Source of the DNA: Corallococcus terminator
Lineage (GTDB): Bacteria > Myxococcota > Myxococcia > Myxococcales > Myxococcaceae
Assembly (NCBI RefSeq): GCF_003611635.1
Contig: NZ_RAVZ01000001.1
Span: 62,001-126,000 of the forward strand
Reading direction: 5' to 3'
Length of the DNA: 64,000 nt
Shown here: in pieces, positions 1 to 10,400 of the stretch
Numbering within the stretch: the first letter of the stretch is position 1
Layout: each line of letters begins with the position of its first letter
The notes under the pieces: model-generated
Databases searched by the model: none
What the model was told of the DNA's origin: nothing
Seen by the model: only the letters and a program-made list of their open reading frames with translations
Made by a program: the position numbers and the translations under genes

Positions 1-3000
1 AAGCTGCGCGGCTTGCGCATCGAGCTGGGTGAAATCGAAGCCCTGCTGCGTCAGCACCCCGCCGTCGCCCAGGCGCTCGTCCTGGTGCGCGAGGACGTGC
101 CGGGCAATGCACGGCTCGTCGCCTACGTCGTCCCGAGCACCCGCGCGCCCGACGCCGTCGAGCTGCGCGACTTCCTCCTGCGGACGCTGCCCGAGTCCAT
201 GGCGCCCGCCGCCTACGTGATGCTGGACGCCCTGCCCCTGACGCCCAACGGCAAGGTGGACAGGAAGGCGCTGCCCGCGCCCGAAGCCCAGGCGCACGCC
301 CACGAAGCCCCCCGTCCCGGGACCGAGGAGAAGCTCGCGGCGCTCTGGGCCGACGTGCTGCGCGTGCCCACCATCGGCGCGCAGGATGACTTCTTTGCCC
401 TGGGCGGCCACTCCCTGCTGGCCACGCGGGTGGTTGCCCGGATCCGCGCGGCCTTCGACGTGGAGCTGCCCGTGCGCGCCCTCTTCGAGGAGCCCACGCT
501 GCGAAGGCTCGCCGCGCGCATCGAGCACGCAGGCCGTGCCAGGGACCTGCCCGCGTTCGTGCCCGTCCCGCGCACGGACGCGCCGCTCCCCCTCTCCTTC
601 GCCCAGCAGCGGATGTGGTTCCTGGACCAACTGCAACCGGGCTCGCCTGCGTACAACATCCCCGTGGCGCTGCGGATCCACGGCGCCCTGGACGCCGCGG
701 CCCTGGAGCGCGCCTTCGAAGCGCTGGTGCACCGGCACGAAGCCTTGCGCACCACCCTCGCGCAGCATGAGGGCGTGCCCGTACAGCACATCCACCCGCC
801 CGCGCCCTTCCACCTGCCGCGCACGGACCTGACGGACACCGCGAACCCCGAAGCCGAAGCGCGACGGCTCGCCGCGGAAGAGGCCGCACGTCCCTTCGAC
901 CTCGCCACCGGACCGCTGCTGCGCACCCACCTGTTGCGGTTGGGTGGATCCCAGCACGTCCTCTTGATGACGCTGCACCACATCATCTCCGACGGCGAGT
1001 CCACCGGCGTGCTGGTGCGCGAGGTGGCCGCGCTCTACCAGGGCTTCCACGACGGCACGCCCACGGCCCTGCCCACGCTGCCGGTCCAGTACGCCGACCA
1101 TGCCGCGTGGCAGCGCTCGTGGCTGCACGGTGACGTGCTGGAGCGCCAGGTCGCCTGGTGGCGCCAGCACCTCGCCGAGGCCCCGGCACACCTGGAGCTG
1201 CCTGCGGACTTCGCGCGTCCGCCCGTCCCGTCCACGCGCGGGGCCTCGGTGCACTTCCAGCTCCCCGCGTCGCTGCTGCGGACCCTGGAGACCTTCAGCC
1301 AGCAGGAAGGCGCCACCCTCTTCATGGGACTGCTGGCGGCGACGTCCGCGGTGTTGTCCCGCTACACCGGCCAGGACGACGTCGTCATCGGCACGCCCAT
1401 CGCGGGCCGGCGCTTCGCGGAGCTCGAAGGGCTCATCGGCCTCTTCGTCAACACGCTGGCCCTGCGGGCCCGCCTGGAGGACGGGGCGTCGTTCCGAAAG
1501 CTCCTGGCGCAGGTGCGGGAAACCACCCTGGAGGCCCACTCGCACCAGGATGTCCCGTTCGAGAAGCTCGTCGAGGAGCTGCGCCCCCGGCGCGACCTGA
1601 GCCGCGCGCCCCTCTTCCAGGCGATGCTCCTGGTCCAGAATGCGGCGCCTCACGCCCTCCAGACGTCCCACCTCTCCTTCGAGCCCGTCGAAGTCGAGCA
1701 GGTCACCGCGAAGTTCGACCTGACCTTCGCCTTCTCGGCCTCCCCCGAAGGGCTGTCCGGCTCCGTCACGTACAGCACCGACCTCTTCCGTGAGGACAGC
1801 ATCCGCCGGCTCGTCGGCCACTTCCAACGGTTGCTGGAAGGCGCCCTGGCCCATCCAGAAACCCCGCTCCAGGAGCTGTCCCTCTTGAGCACCGGGGAGC
1901 GCGCGCAGTTGCTCACCGCGTGGGACGCCGACGCCCCGCCCCTGCGCCGGGCCCCGCTCCACCAGCGCATCGAAGCGCAGGTGCTCCGCACCCCTGAATC
2001 CACCGCCCTCATCGTCGGGGATCAGCGCCTGAGCTACGCGTCGCTCGACCGGCGCGCCAACCAGTTGGCGCATGTCCTGCGCGCCCGGGGCGTGGGTCCC
2101 GAGGTCCGCGTCGCCGTCCTGCTGCCTCGCACCGAGGAGTTGCTGGTGACGCTCCTGGCCGTCCTCAAGGCGGGCGGCGCCTACGTGCCGCTGGATCCGG
2201 CCTACCCGAGGCAGCGGCTGGACGGCATGCTCGCGGACTCGGGCGCTTCGCTGGTGGTGACGCGGCAGGCCCTGGTGGACCTGCTGAGCCCCACCACCGC
2301 GGCGCGTGCCGTGCTGTACCTGGACACCGGGGTGGAAGCCCTGGATTCACGCCCCCGCACGCCTCCCGACGTGGAGGTCCCCACCGACGCGCTCGCGTAC
2401 GTCATCTACACGTCGGGCTCCACCGGCACGCCCAAGGGCGTCGCGCTGAGCCATGCGAACGCGTCCGCCTTCCTCGACTGGGCCTGCCGCGTCTTCTCTC
2501 CCGCGCAGCTCGCCGGAACGCTGGCGGCGACCTCCGTCTGCTTCGACCTGTCCATCTTCGAGTTGTTCGCGCCGCTGTGTTGTGGCGGCACCGTGCTCCT
2601 GGCGGACAACGTCCTCGCGCTGGCCTCGCTGCCGGCGCGCGACGAGGTGACGCTCGTCAACACCGTCCCCTCCGCCATGGCGGAGCTGCTGCGCGCGGGG
2701 GCGCTCCCGGCCTCGGTGCGCACCGTCAACCTCGCCGGTGAGCCGCTGCCCGGCTCCCTGGCCCGGGCCCTCCACGCCACGGGCTCCGTCCAGCAGGTCT
2801 TCAACCTCTACGGTCCCACCGAGGACACCACCTACTCGACGTTCCTGGAGGTGCCCACGGGTGCCGGTGAGCCCACCCTCGGACGGCCACTCACGGAGAC
2901 GCACGCCTACGTCCTCGACGCCCGGCTCCAACTGCAACCGCCCGGTGTTCCCGGGGAGTTGTTCCTCGCGGGCGCGGGCCTTGCGCGGGGCTACCTGAAC

Positions 3001-4500
3001 CGTCCGGCGCTGACGGCGGAGCGCTTCGTGCCGGATCCCTTCACCACCCGGGCCGGCGCGCGGATGTATCGCACGGGCGACCGGGTCCGGCGCCTGAGCG
3101 ACGGCACGCTCGAATACCTGGGCCGCATCGACTTCCAGGTGAAGCTGCGCGGCTTCCGCATCGAGCTGGGTGAAATCGAAGCGGTCCTCCAGCTACATCC
3201 CGACGTGGATCAGACGCTGGTGATGGTGCGGGAGGATGCGCCGGGCCACCACGTGCTCACGGCGTACTTCACCGCGAAGGCGACCCGTCCCGAAGCCTCC
3301 GCCCTCCGGGCCTTCCTCCAGCAGCGCCTGCCCGAATACATGGTGCCCGCGGCCTTCGTGGCGCTGGCCTCCTTCCCGCTCACCCCCAATGGGAAGAGGG
3401 ACAGGAAGGCACTGCCCGCGCCGGAGCGTACGGGCCTCACGGTGTCGGCCCGCTTCGTGGCGCCGAGGGATGCGCTCGAACTGGAGCTCACCCGCATCTG
3501 GGAGGACGTGCTGCAAACGCGGCCGCTCAGCGTCACCAGCGACTTCTTCGAACTGGGAGGCCACTCACTGCTGGCCGTGCGCCTCATGTCGCGCATCCGC
3601 ACCGGGCTGCGACGCGACCTGCCGCTGGCCACGTTGTTCCAGGCCCCCACCGTGGAGCGACTGGCGGCGCTGTTGCGCCAGCAGCCCGCGCCCTTCTCTC
3701 CGCTCGTCCCCATCCAGAGCGAAGGCACGCGTCGCCCCTTCTTCTGCGTCCACCCGGTGGGAGGCAACGTGCTGGCGTACGCGGAGCTGGCGAAGGCGCT
3801 GGGACCGGATCAGCCCTTCTATGGCCTCCAGTCACAGGGGCTGGACGGGGCACAGCCGCCGCTGGAGCGCGTCGAGGAGATGGCCGCGAGCTACCTCACC
3901 GCCGTCCGCGGCGTGCAACCCCACGGGCCATACCGACTGGGCGGCTGGTCCATGGGAGCGCTGGTGGCCTACGAGATGGCGCGTCAGCTCCAGGCGCTCG
4001 GGGAGGCCACCGAGGTCCTGGCCCTCATCGATCCCAGCCCGGCCCAGGCGAGCGAGGAAGCACCGGACGCGGAGGATCCCCAGGTGCTAGCCCTGCGCTT
4101 CGTTGGCGACTACGCCGGGCTCGTGAACCGCGAGGCCTGGACACTGGACTTCACCGAGTCCGAACCCGGCGTGGAGTCCGTCCTCGAACGGTTGCGCGCG
4201 GCGGGCCAGTCCGCCGGACTGCTGGCCCCGGAGACGGGAGCGGCCCAGGTGCGCACGCTCTTCGACGTCTTCACGAGCAACCTGCGCGCGATGCGACGCT
4301 ACGAGCCCGGGCCGTTCACGGGACCGCTCGTCGTGCTGAGTGCGAGCGACCGCCTGCCTTCCGATCCGCTGGATCGCGGCTGGAAGGCCCAGGTCCCGCA
4401 CGCTCGGGTCCAGGAGGTCCAGGGCGATCACTACAGCCTGCTGCGAGCGGAGCACGTCCAGCACGTCGCCGCGCATCTGGGCCGGTTGCTGGAGCCATGA
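1..4500 (+). CDS. NRPS, C-terminal part: A(tail)-T-C-A(Ala-like)-T-TE (5' end outside window)
   Basis: The frame is open from base 1, so this is the end of a longer synthetase. Counting from base 1: the tail of an A domain (GEIEALLRQHP, then PNGKVDRKAL near 80-90); a carrier with LGGHS, Ser138; a condensation domain with intact HHIISDG (326-332); an A domain with YTSGSTG (from 803), FDLSIFE and YGPTED; a second carrier, LGGHS Ser1189; and a type I thioesterase with GWSMG (Ser1317) and terminal GDHYS (His1477). Aligned by eye to GrsA, the specificity residues read DLFNNALTYK, a code I remember as alanine. The thioesterase releases the product by hydrolysis or cyclisation. Its C domain resembles the last C domain of the giant gene at 22253, its A domain resembles that gene's Ala module, and its T-TE resembles that gene's T-TE. 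It is followed by a hairpin, so it may be a separate assembly line from the genes downstream. Confidence 0.95.
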   Translation, partial: KLRGLRIELGEIEALLRQHPAVAQALVLVREDVPGNARLVAYVVPSTRAPDAVELRDFLLRTLPESMAPAAYVMLDALPLTPNGKVDRKALPAPEAQAHAHEAPRPGTEEKLAALWADVLRVPTIGAQDDFFALGGHSLLATRVVARIRAAFDVELPVRALFEEPTLRRLAARIEHAGRARDLPAFVPVPRTDAPLPLSFAQQRMWFLDQLQPGSPAYNIPVALRIHGALDAAALERAFEALVHRHEALRTTLAQHEGVPVQHIHPPAPFHLPRTDLTDTANPEAEARRLAAEEAARPFDLATGPLLRTHLLRLGGSQHVLLMTLHHIISDGESTGVLVREVAALYQGFHDGTPTALPTLPVQYADHAAWQRSWLHGDVLERQVAWWRQHLAEAPAHLELPADFARPPVPSTRGASVHFQLPASLLRTLETFSQQEGATLFMGLLAATSAVLSRYTGQDDVVIGTPIAGRRFAELEGLIGLFVNTLALRARLEDGASFRKLLAQVRETTLEAHSHQDVPFEKLVEELRPRRDLSRAPLFQAMLLVQNAAPHALQTSHLSFEPVEVEQVTAKFDLTFAFSASPEGLSGSVTYSTDLFREDSIRRLVGHFQRLLEGALAHPETPLQELSLLSTGERAQLLTAWDADAPPLRRAPLHQRIEAQVLRTPESTALIVGDQRLSYASLDRRANQLAHVLRARGVGPEVRVAVLLPRTEELLVTLLAVLKAGGAYVPLDPAYPRQRLDGMLADSGASLVVTRQALVDLLSPTTAARAVLYLDTGVEALDSRPRTPPDVEVPTDALAYVIYTSGSTGTPKGVALSHANASAFLDWACRVFSPAQLAGTLAATSVCFDLSIFELFAPLCCGGTVLLADNVLALASLPARDEVTLVNTVPSAMAELLRAGALPASVRTVNLAGEPLPGSLARALHATGSVQQVFNLYGPTEDTTYSTFLEVPTGAGEPTLGRPLTETHAYVLDARLQLQPPGVPGELFLAGAGLARGYLNRPALTAERFVPDPFTTRAGARMYRTGDRVRRLSDGTLEYLGRIDFQVKLRGFRIELGEIEAVLQLHPDVDQTLVMVREDAPGHHVLTAYFTAKATRPEASALRAFLQQRLPEYMVPAAFVALASFPLTPNGKRDRKALPAPERTGLTVSARFVAPRDALELELTRIWEDVLQTRPLSVTSDFFELGGHSLLAVRLMSRIRTGLRRDLPLATLFQAPTVERLAALLRQQPAPFSPLVPIQSEGTRRPFFCVHPVGGNVLAYAELAKALGPDQPFYGLQSQGLDGAQPPLERVEEMAASYLTAVRGVQPHGPYRLGGWSMGALVAYEMARQLQALGEATEVLALIDPSPAQASEEAPDAEDPQVLALRFVGDYAGLVNREAWTLDFTESEPGVESVLERLRAAGQSAGLLAPETGAAQVRTLFDVFTSNLRAMRRYEPGPFTGPLVVLSASDRLPSDPLDRGWKAQVPHARVQEVQGDHYSLLRAEHVQHVAAHLGRLLEP

Positions 4501-4511
4501 AACAACGCGAT

Positions 4512-4547
4512 ACACGGCCCCCCGGGTCATTCCCGAGGGGGCGGTGT
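4512..4547 (+). terminator. Hairpin after the upstream NRPS gene
   Basis: Twelve bases after the stop codon there is a 36-base inverted repeat. ACAC at 4512-4515 pairs with GTGT at 4544-4547. After one G/G mismatch, GCCCCC pairs with GGGGGC, then past a single bulged A, CGGG pairs with CCCG around a TCATT loop. The stem is strong and GC-rich but no run of T follows, so termination is likely but not certain. Confidence 0.55.
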
Positions 4548-4576
4548 CCGTAATACCTTCGACGCCTCGCAAAAGC

Positions 4577-4592
4577 ACACCGTGTCCGGTGT
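4577..4592 (+). repeat. Small inverted repeat upstream of 4630
   Basis: ACACCG (4577-4582) and CGGTGT (4587-4592) form a perfect 6-bp dyad around TGTC. It lies about 40 bases before the ATG of the next gene. It could be part of a control site or chance; no function can be assigned. The rest of 4501-4629 holds the hairpin described separately and a GAGGAG ribosome-binding site at 4613-4618. Confidence 0.3.
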
Positions 4593-4629
4593 ATCAGGCT
4601 GACCGGACCGCCGAGGAGTCGAGCGCACC

Positions 4630-7248
4630 ATGAAGAACGTCGAGGACGTCTACCGGCTCACCCCCGCCCAGCGGGAGCTGCTGGTGCCACCGTCGCCCGC
4701 GCCGGAAGCGCCCATCGAACACCTGGTCGCGGCGGTCCGGGGCGTCCTGGATGAAGCGGCGCTGGAGGAAGCACTGCGGGAGCTCGTGCGCCGTCACACC
4801 GCGCTGCGCACCGCGTTCTTCCTCCAGGGCATGCCGGAGCCCATGCAGGTGGTCCGCGAGAAGCTCGCTCCGTCGCTGGAACGAGCGGAGGCCCCCCAGG
4901 GCCTGGAGTCCTGGCTGGAAGCGGATCGCAAGCGGGGCATGGGCCTGACGGCTGCGCCGCTGGTGCGGCTGTCCCTCGTGCGCACCTCCGCGGAGTCTTC
5001 CTTCCTCGTCTTCGCCTGGCACGCGGCGGCCCTGGACGCGGGCGCCGCGCGGCTCTGCCTGGATGAGCTGCTGCGCCTGTATCAGGCCACCCGAGAGAAG
5101 ACCGACGCCGCGCTGGAGAAGGCGCGGCCGTTTCGCGAGTACCTCGCGTGGATGGAAGCCCAGGGGTTGGAAGACGCGGAGCGCCACCTGCGCGAGGCGC
5201 TGAAGGATCCGCGCCCCACCCTGCTGCCCACGCGCTCCGAGCCACACGCCGCGCCTGGTGTCACGGGCCTGCAACAACTGCTGCTGCCCGCGACGGAGTC
5301 GGGCAACGTCCAGGCCTTCCTGCGCAAGCACAAGCTGGGGCTGGGCACGCTGCTCCAGGCCGCGTGGGCGCTGATGCTGCGCCACCACACCGGCCACACG
5401 GAGGTCGTGTTCGGTGCCCAGGTCCCCGGCCGCACCGCCGCGCTCGTCCAGGGCCGGCCGCTCGCGGGCCGCTTCGCGCACCTGCTGCCGCGTCGCTTCG
5501 CCATCCCCGCCCAGGGCACGCCCCTGCGCTGGCTGCGCGCCCTCCAGGCTGAGCTGTCCGAGGCCCAGCGCCACGAGCACGTCTCCCAATCCCAGGTCCG
5601 CCAGTGGCTGAAGCTGCCGGAGGACACGTCCCTCTTCCAGAGCGCCGTCCTCGCCTGGGAGCCGCCCGACGAGGACACGCTGAAGCCCCTGGCCCGCGCA
5701 CAGGGCCTGGGCGCCTTCCGTCACGTCGCCGCCCCTCCGCCCTGCCCGCTGACGGTGGAGGCCGTGGCCGGAGAGCGGCTGGCGCTGCGGCTGCACCATG
5801 ACGTGAACGGCTTCGCGCCCCTGGACGTCATCCGCCTCGTGGGCCAGCTCGCGGCGCTGCTGGACGTGCTCGTCACGCAACCGGACCGCGAGCTGTCCTC
5901 ACTGAGCGAAGTGCTGGACGCCAACGGCGGCACCGCGCGGAGCCCCGCCACCGCGAGCACGTCCGTGGGGCCGGAGGAGCTGCGCGCCCTGCTGGCCTGG
6001 CACCCGGAGGTGCGCGCGGTGGACGTGCGCGTCGAGGGCTCCCAGCTCGTCGCGCACGTGGTGCCCAGCCGTCGCCGCGCGCGCAAGCTGGACTTCGGCC
6101 TGTTCTTCTTCGCGGACGAGGACGCCGGCACCACCGACAAGTACCGCCTGCTGCTGGAGGCGGCGAAGTTCGGGGACGCGCACGGCTTCTCGTCCGTCTC
6201 CACGCCGGAGCGCCACTTCCACGAACACGGCGGCATCTATCCGAACCCGTCGCTGCTCGCCGCGGGCATCGCGACGATGACGAAGCACATCAGCCTGCGC
6301 GCGGGCAGCGTCGTGCTGCCGCTGCAGAGCCCCTTCCGCGTCGCGGAGGAGTGGTCCATCGTCGACAACCTCTCCGGAGGCCGCGCCGGCATCTCCATCG
6401 CCTCCGGCTGGGTGCCCAACGATTTCGCCCTCTACCCGGAGCACTTCGCCCGCAAGCGCGACGTCATGTGGGAGAACCTGGAGAAGGTCGAACGGCTGTG
6501 GCGCGGCGAGTCCGTGTCGGCCCGGGACGGCGCGGGCAAGGAGGTGGAGTTGAAGATCTTCCCCCGCCCCCTCCAGCCCCGGCTGCCCACGTGGGTGACG
6601 TGCGCCACGGATCCCGCCCTCTTCGAGCGCACCGGCGCCGGCGGCTATAACGTCCTCACGTCGCTGCTGGGCCAGCCCCTGGAAGAAGCCCTGGAGAAGC
6701 TGGGCCTCTACCATGCAGCGGCGGACAAGGCCGGCCACGCACGCGACGCGCGCACGGCCACGCTGATGATGCACACCTTCGTCGGGCAGGACGTGGACGA
6801 CGTGCTGGACACCGTGCGCGCGCCGCTCACCGCGTACCTGCGCGCCCACGTGGCGCTGATGCAGACGATGGTGAAGAGCCTGGACCTCCAGGTGGACATC
6901 AACGAACCCAAGTGGGCGGACTACCTCGCGGCCTATGCCTTCGAGCGCTACTACCGCTCCGGCGCGCTCATCGGCACCGTGACGTCCTGCCTCCCCATGG
7001 TGGACAAGCTGCTCGACGGGGACGTGGACGAGGTGGCCTGTCTCATCGACTTCGGCGTCGGCACCGACGCGGTCCTCCAGAGCCTCACGCACCTGGCCGA
7101 GCTCAAGCGCCTGGTCCAGGACGAGTCCCTGCGCATGGAACGCGTGCTCACCGAGTACCTCGCGGAACGGCTCCCGGGCGCACGCCCCAACGTGACGGTG
7201 AAACTCAGCGACAACCTGTCCGCGGAGCATCCCGGCCCCGTCCTGTAG
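4630..7248 (+). CDS. Inactive condensation domain fused to luciferase-like (LLM) flavin monooxygenase
   Basis: 872 residues; start ATG with GAGGAG 11 bases upstream. Residues 1 to about 430 are a condensation-type domain that opens MKNVEDVYRLTPAQ, like the N terminus of the giant gene. Its catalytic HHxxxDG has become HAAALDA (131-137): the second His is Ala and the final Gly is Ala, so peptide-bond formation is not expected. Residues about 440-485 look like the tail of an adenylation domain (ELRALLAWHP...LVAHVVPS) with no rest of an A domain. From about 486 to 850 lies an LLM-class FMN-dependent monooxygenase (KLDFGLFFFADED, TPERHFHEHGG, GSVVLPL, SGWVPNDF). This resembles the monooxygenase domains known inside myxobacterial synthetases such as MtaG and MelG. 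It probably oxidises a carrier-bound intermediate in trans; the C-like part may serve as a docking scaffold. No carrier domain is present. Confidence 0.9.
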   Translation: MKNVEDVYRLTPAQRELLVPPSPAPEAPIEHLVAAVRGVLDEAALEEALRELVRRHTALRTAFFLQGMPEPMQVVREKLAPSLERAEAPQGLESWLEADRKRGMGLTAAPLVRLSLVRTSAESSFLVFAWHAAALDAGAARLCLDELLRLYQATREKTDAALEKARPFREYLAWMEAQGLEDAERHLREALKDPRPTLLPTRSEPHAAPGVTGLQQLLLPATESGNVQAFLRKHKLGLGTLLQAAWALMLRHHTGHTEVVFGAQVPGRTAALVQGRPLAGRFAHLLPRRFAIPAQGTPLRWLRALQAELSEAQRHEHVSQSQVRQWLKLPEDTSLFQSAVLAWEPPDEDTLKPLARAQGLGAFRHVAAPPPCPLTVEAVAGERLALRLHHDVNGFAPLDVIRLVGQLAALLDVLVTQPDRELSSLSEVLDANGGTARSPATASTSVGPEELRALLAWHPEVRAVDVRVEGSQLVAHVVPSRRRARKLDFGLFFFADEDAGTTDKYRLLLEAAKFGDAHGFSSVSTPERHFHEHGGIYPNPSLLAAGIATMTKHISLRAGSVVLPLQSPFRVAEEWSIVDNLSGGRAGISIASGWVPNDFALYPEHFARKRDVMWENLEKVERLWRGESVSARDGAGKEVELKIFPRPLQPRLPTWVTCATDPALFERTGAGGYNVLTSLLGQPLEEALEKLGLYHAAADKAGHARDARTATLMMHTFVGQDVDDVLDTVRAPLTAYLRAHVALMQTMVKSLDLQVDINEPKWADYLAAYAFERYYRSGALIGTVTSCLPMVDKLLDGDVDEVACLIDFGVGTDAVLQSLTHLAELKRLVQDESLRMERVLTEYLAERLPGARPNVTVKLSDNLSAEHPGPVL

Positions 7249-7271
7249 CACCCGCGCGGAAAGCCTTGTCA

Positions 7272-7295
7272 GAGGCTCGATGTATCAAGAGCCTC
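7272..7295 (+). terminator. Hairpin after the C*/monooxygenase gene
   Basis: GAGGCTC (7272-7278) and GAGCCTC (7289-7295) form a perfect 7-bp stem with a 10-base loop, 23 bases after the preceding stop codon. There is no T-run. The in-frame ATG at 7280 lies inside this loop, which argues against it being the start of the next gene. Confidence 0.4.
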
Positions 7296-7456
7296 AACCG
7301 GGAACTGCCTGCGAGCATGGACAGTTTATAACGTGCCGTGTTAACTGTACTGAACGTTTTCCGCGACTAATTCCGCTCACGCTGAATAAGCCTCGCATCG
7401 CTCCGGTAAGTTTTTCGGGGAATTCGTGGCTTGGCACATCTCGTCCGGCCCAACGA
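7296..7456 (+). promoter_or_regulatory. AT-rich gap, probable promoter of the biosynthetic run
   Basis: This gap of about 160 bases is visibly richer in A and T than anything else in the first 60 kb, for example TTTATAAC at 7325-7332, TTAACTGTAC at 7341-7350 and CTAATT at 7367-7372. It follows a hairpin and precedes five tightly coupled genes, the expected place for a main promoter. The -10-like TATAAC (7327-7332) has no convincing -35 partner, so no precise promoter is claimed. Confidence 0.4.
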
Positions 7457-10400
7457 ATGCCTTCGCCAGAATTGTTACAGGAAATGTCGACACTGGTGGA
7501 GCTGTCGCGTCGCAGGGCGGAACAGCGCCCGGATCAGCTCGCCTACACATTCCTCGTGGACGGTGACGCGGAGGAGGCACACCTCACCTACGGAGACCTG
7601 GACCGGCGGGCGCGAGCCATCGGCGCGGCGCTCCAGGCGCGAGGTGCGCGGGGTGAGCGAGTGCTGCTGCTCTACCCTCCGGGTCTTGAGTACGTGGCCG
7701 CCTTCGTGGGTTGTCTCTACGCGGGCGCGGTGGCGGTGCCGGCCTATCCGCCGGATCCGATGCGGCTTGCGCGCACGCTGCCCCGGCTGGAGGCGGTGAT
7801 CCAGGACGCGCGGGCGCGCTTCGCGCTCACCACCGGCTTCATCCAGGGCTTCATGGAGTCGATGGGCGAGCAGTCCGCCGCGCTCTCCGGCCTGTCGTGG
7901 CTGGCCACCGACGCGGTGGAGGATGGCGAGGCGAGCGGCTGGAAGGATCCGGGCACGGCGCGCGAAGCGCTGGCCTTCCTCCAGTACACCTCCGGCTCCA
8001 CCGGCACGCCCAAGGGCGTGATGCTCAGCCACGGCAACCTGCTGGCGAACTCGCAGGCCATCCACCAGTGCTTCGAGCACTCGGACGACAGCCGCGGCGT
8101 CATCTGGCTGCCGCCGTACCACGACATGGGCCTCATCGGCGGCGTGCTCCAGCCGCTGTGCGGGGGCTTCCCGGTGGTGCTGCTGTCGCCGCTGGACTTC
8201 CTCAAGCGGCCGGCGCGCTGGCTGGAGGCCATCTCCCGCTACCGCGCGACGACGAGCGGCGGGCCCAACTTCGCCTTCGACCTGTGCGTGCGCAAGACGA
8301 CGCCCGAACAGCGCGCGGCGCTGGACCTGAGCTCCTGGGACGTGGCCTTCAACGGCGCGGAGCCGGTGCGCGCGGAGACGCTGGAGCGCTTCACGCGCGC
8401 GTTCGCGGACTCGGGCTTCCGCAAGGAGGCCTTCTATCCGTGCTACGGCCTCGCGGAGACGACGCTCATCGCCTCGGGTGGACTCAAGGCCGCGCCCCCG
8501 GTGGAGCGCGTGTATCGGCAGGAGGCCCTTCAGCAGGGCCGCGCCGAAGCCCCGGCCCCCTCCGACGCGGTGGATCCGAAGGACCTGCGCACACTGGTGG
8601 GCAGCGGCGCGAGCATCCCCGGGCAGGAGCTGCTCATCGTGGATCCCGAGTCCCGTCAGCCCGTGCCCGAAGGCCGGCTGGGGGAGATCTGGCTGCGCGG
8701 CCCGAGCGTGGCGGGCAGCTACTGGGAGCGGCTCGAGGAGAGCGAGGCCACCTTCCGCGCCCGCCGCGCCGACACCGGCGAAGGCCCCTACCTGCGCACC
8801 GGCGACCTGGGCTTTCTGTCCGGCCGGGAGCTGTTCGTCGCGGGCCGCATCAAGGACCTGATCATCCTGCGCGGACGCAACCACTACCCCCAGGACCTGG
8901 AGCTGACGGCGGAGTCGGGCCACCCGGCGATGCGTCCGGGTTGCTCGGCCGCGTTCGCCGTGGACCGGGGCGGTGAGGAACGGCTGGTGGTGGTGCTGGA
9001 GGTGGACCGCAAGACGCTGGGCGAACCCTCCGCCGCCATCGATGCCATCCGACGCGCCATCGCGCAGGGGCACGAAGTGTCCGTGGACACGGTGGTGCTC
9101 ATCCCCGCGGGCGGACTGCCCAAGACGTCCAGCGGCAAGGTGCAGCGCAGGGCATGCCGGACGCAGTACCTGGCGAACGAGCTGGAGATCCTCGCCCAGG
9201 AATCCCTCGCGGACGCTGGCACCGACGCCGGGAGTGCGCCCGAGGCCGTCGCCCCGGAAGCGCCCCGGTTGACACGCGACACCCTTCTGGCCGCGTCGGA
9301 GGCAGAGCGAGCGGAGCTGTTGGGCACGTACCTGCGGCGTCACCTGTCGCGGGCCCTGTCCGTGCCGGTGTCGGCGCTGGAGGCGACGCGTCCCCTCACC
9401 GCGCTGGGCCTGGACTCCATCCATGCCGTCGAGCTGAAGGCGGCGCTGGAGGAGGAGTTGGAGATCCACCTGCCGGTGGCGCTGCTCCTGGAGGGTGTGC
9501 ACCTGGAGGCGCTCATCGCGCGGGCGCTCGCGGAGCTGCGCCACCCCAGCGCCGCGCCACCTCCGCTGGTGGCGGGAGCGCGTGGGGACTCGCCGCTGTC
9601 TCCGGGACAGGAGCGGCTGCTGTTCCTGGATCAGCTCGCGGCGGGCAGCGCGGCCTACAACATCCCGGCGGCGGTGGAGCTGGACGGACATCTGGACGTG
9701 GGCGTGCTGACCCGCAGCCTGGAGGCCATCGTCCACCGGCATGAGGCGCTGCGCACGCGCTTCCCCCGTGCCCAGGGCCGCCGCGTGCAGGACATCCTCC
9801 CCCCTTCGGACGTCCCGGCGGGCGGGCCGCTGGCGCGCCCGGGCGCGGTGGTGGACCTGAGCGGAATGCCGGAGGCGGAGCAGGCCGCCGCGACGGAGCG
9901 CCTCACCGCCGAGGAGGCGCGAGGGCCGTTCGACCTGGAGCGCGAGCTGCCGGTGCGCGCGAAGCTGTTGAAGCTGTCCGACACGCGGCACCGGCTGCTG
10001 CTCACGCTGCACCACGTGGTGTCGGACGGCTGGAGCATGGGCGTGGTGGTGCGGGAGCTGGGCGCGCTCTACGCGGCCTTCGCGCAGGGCCGGCCGTCGC
10101 CGCTGCCGGAGCTTCCCGTGCAGTACGCCGACCATGCCGCATGGCTGCGCCGCCGGCTGGAGGACGGCCTGCTGGACGAAGAGCTTTCGTGGTGGAAGGA
10201 GCGTCTGTCCGGGGCACCTCCGCTGCTGGAGCTGCCCCTGGACAAGCCTCGCCCGGAGCGCCAGCACTTCGAGGGCGCGCGGCAGCCGGTGGCGCTCTCC
10301 GCCGCGCTCAGCGAAGGGCTGCGGCAGTTGGGCCGGGCCGAAGGCACCACGCCCTTCATGTCGCTGCTGGCGGGCTTCCTGGTGGTGCTGCACTCGCGCA

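Noticed and set aside
7280-7456. N-terminal extension of the FAAL protein from ATG 7280
   Set aside because: The ATG lies in a hairpin loop, the 59 residues have no family similarity, and the stretch has promoter-like AT-rich composition.
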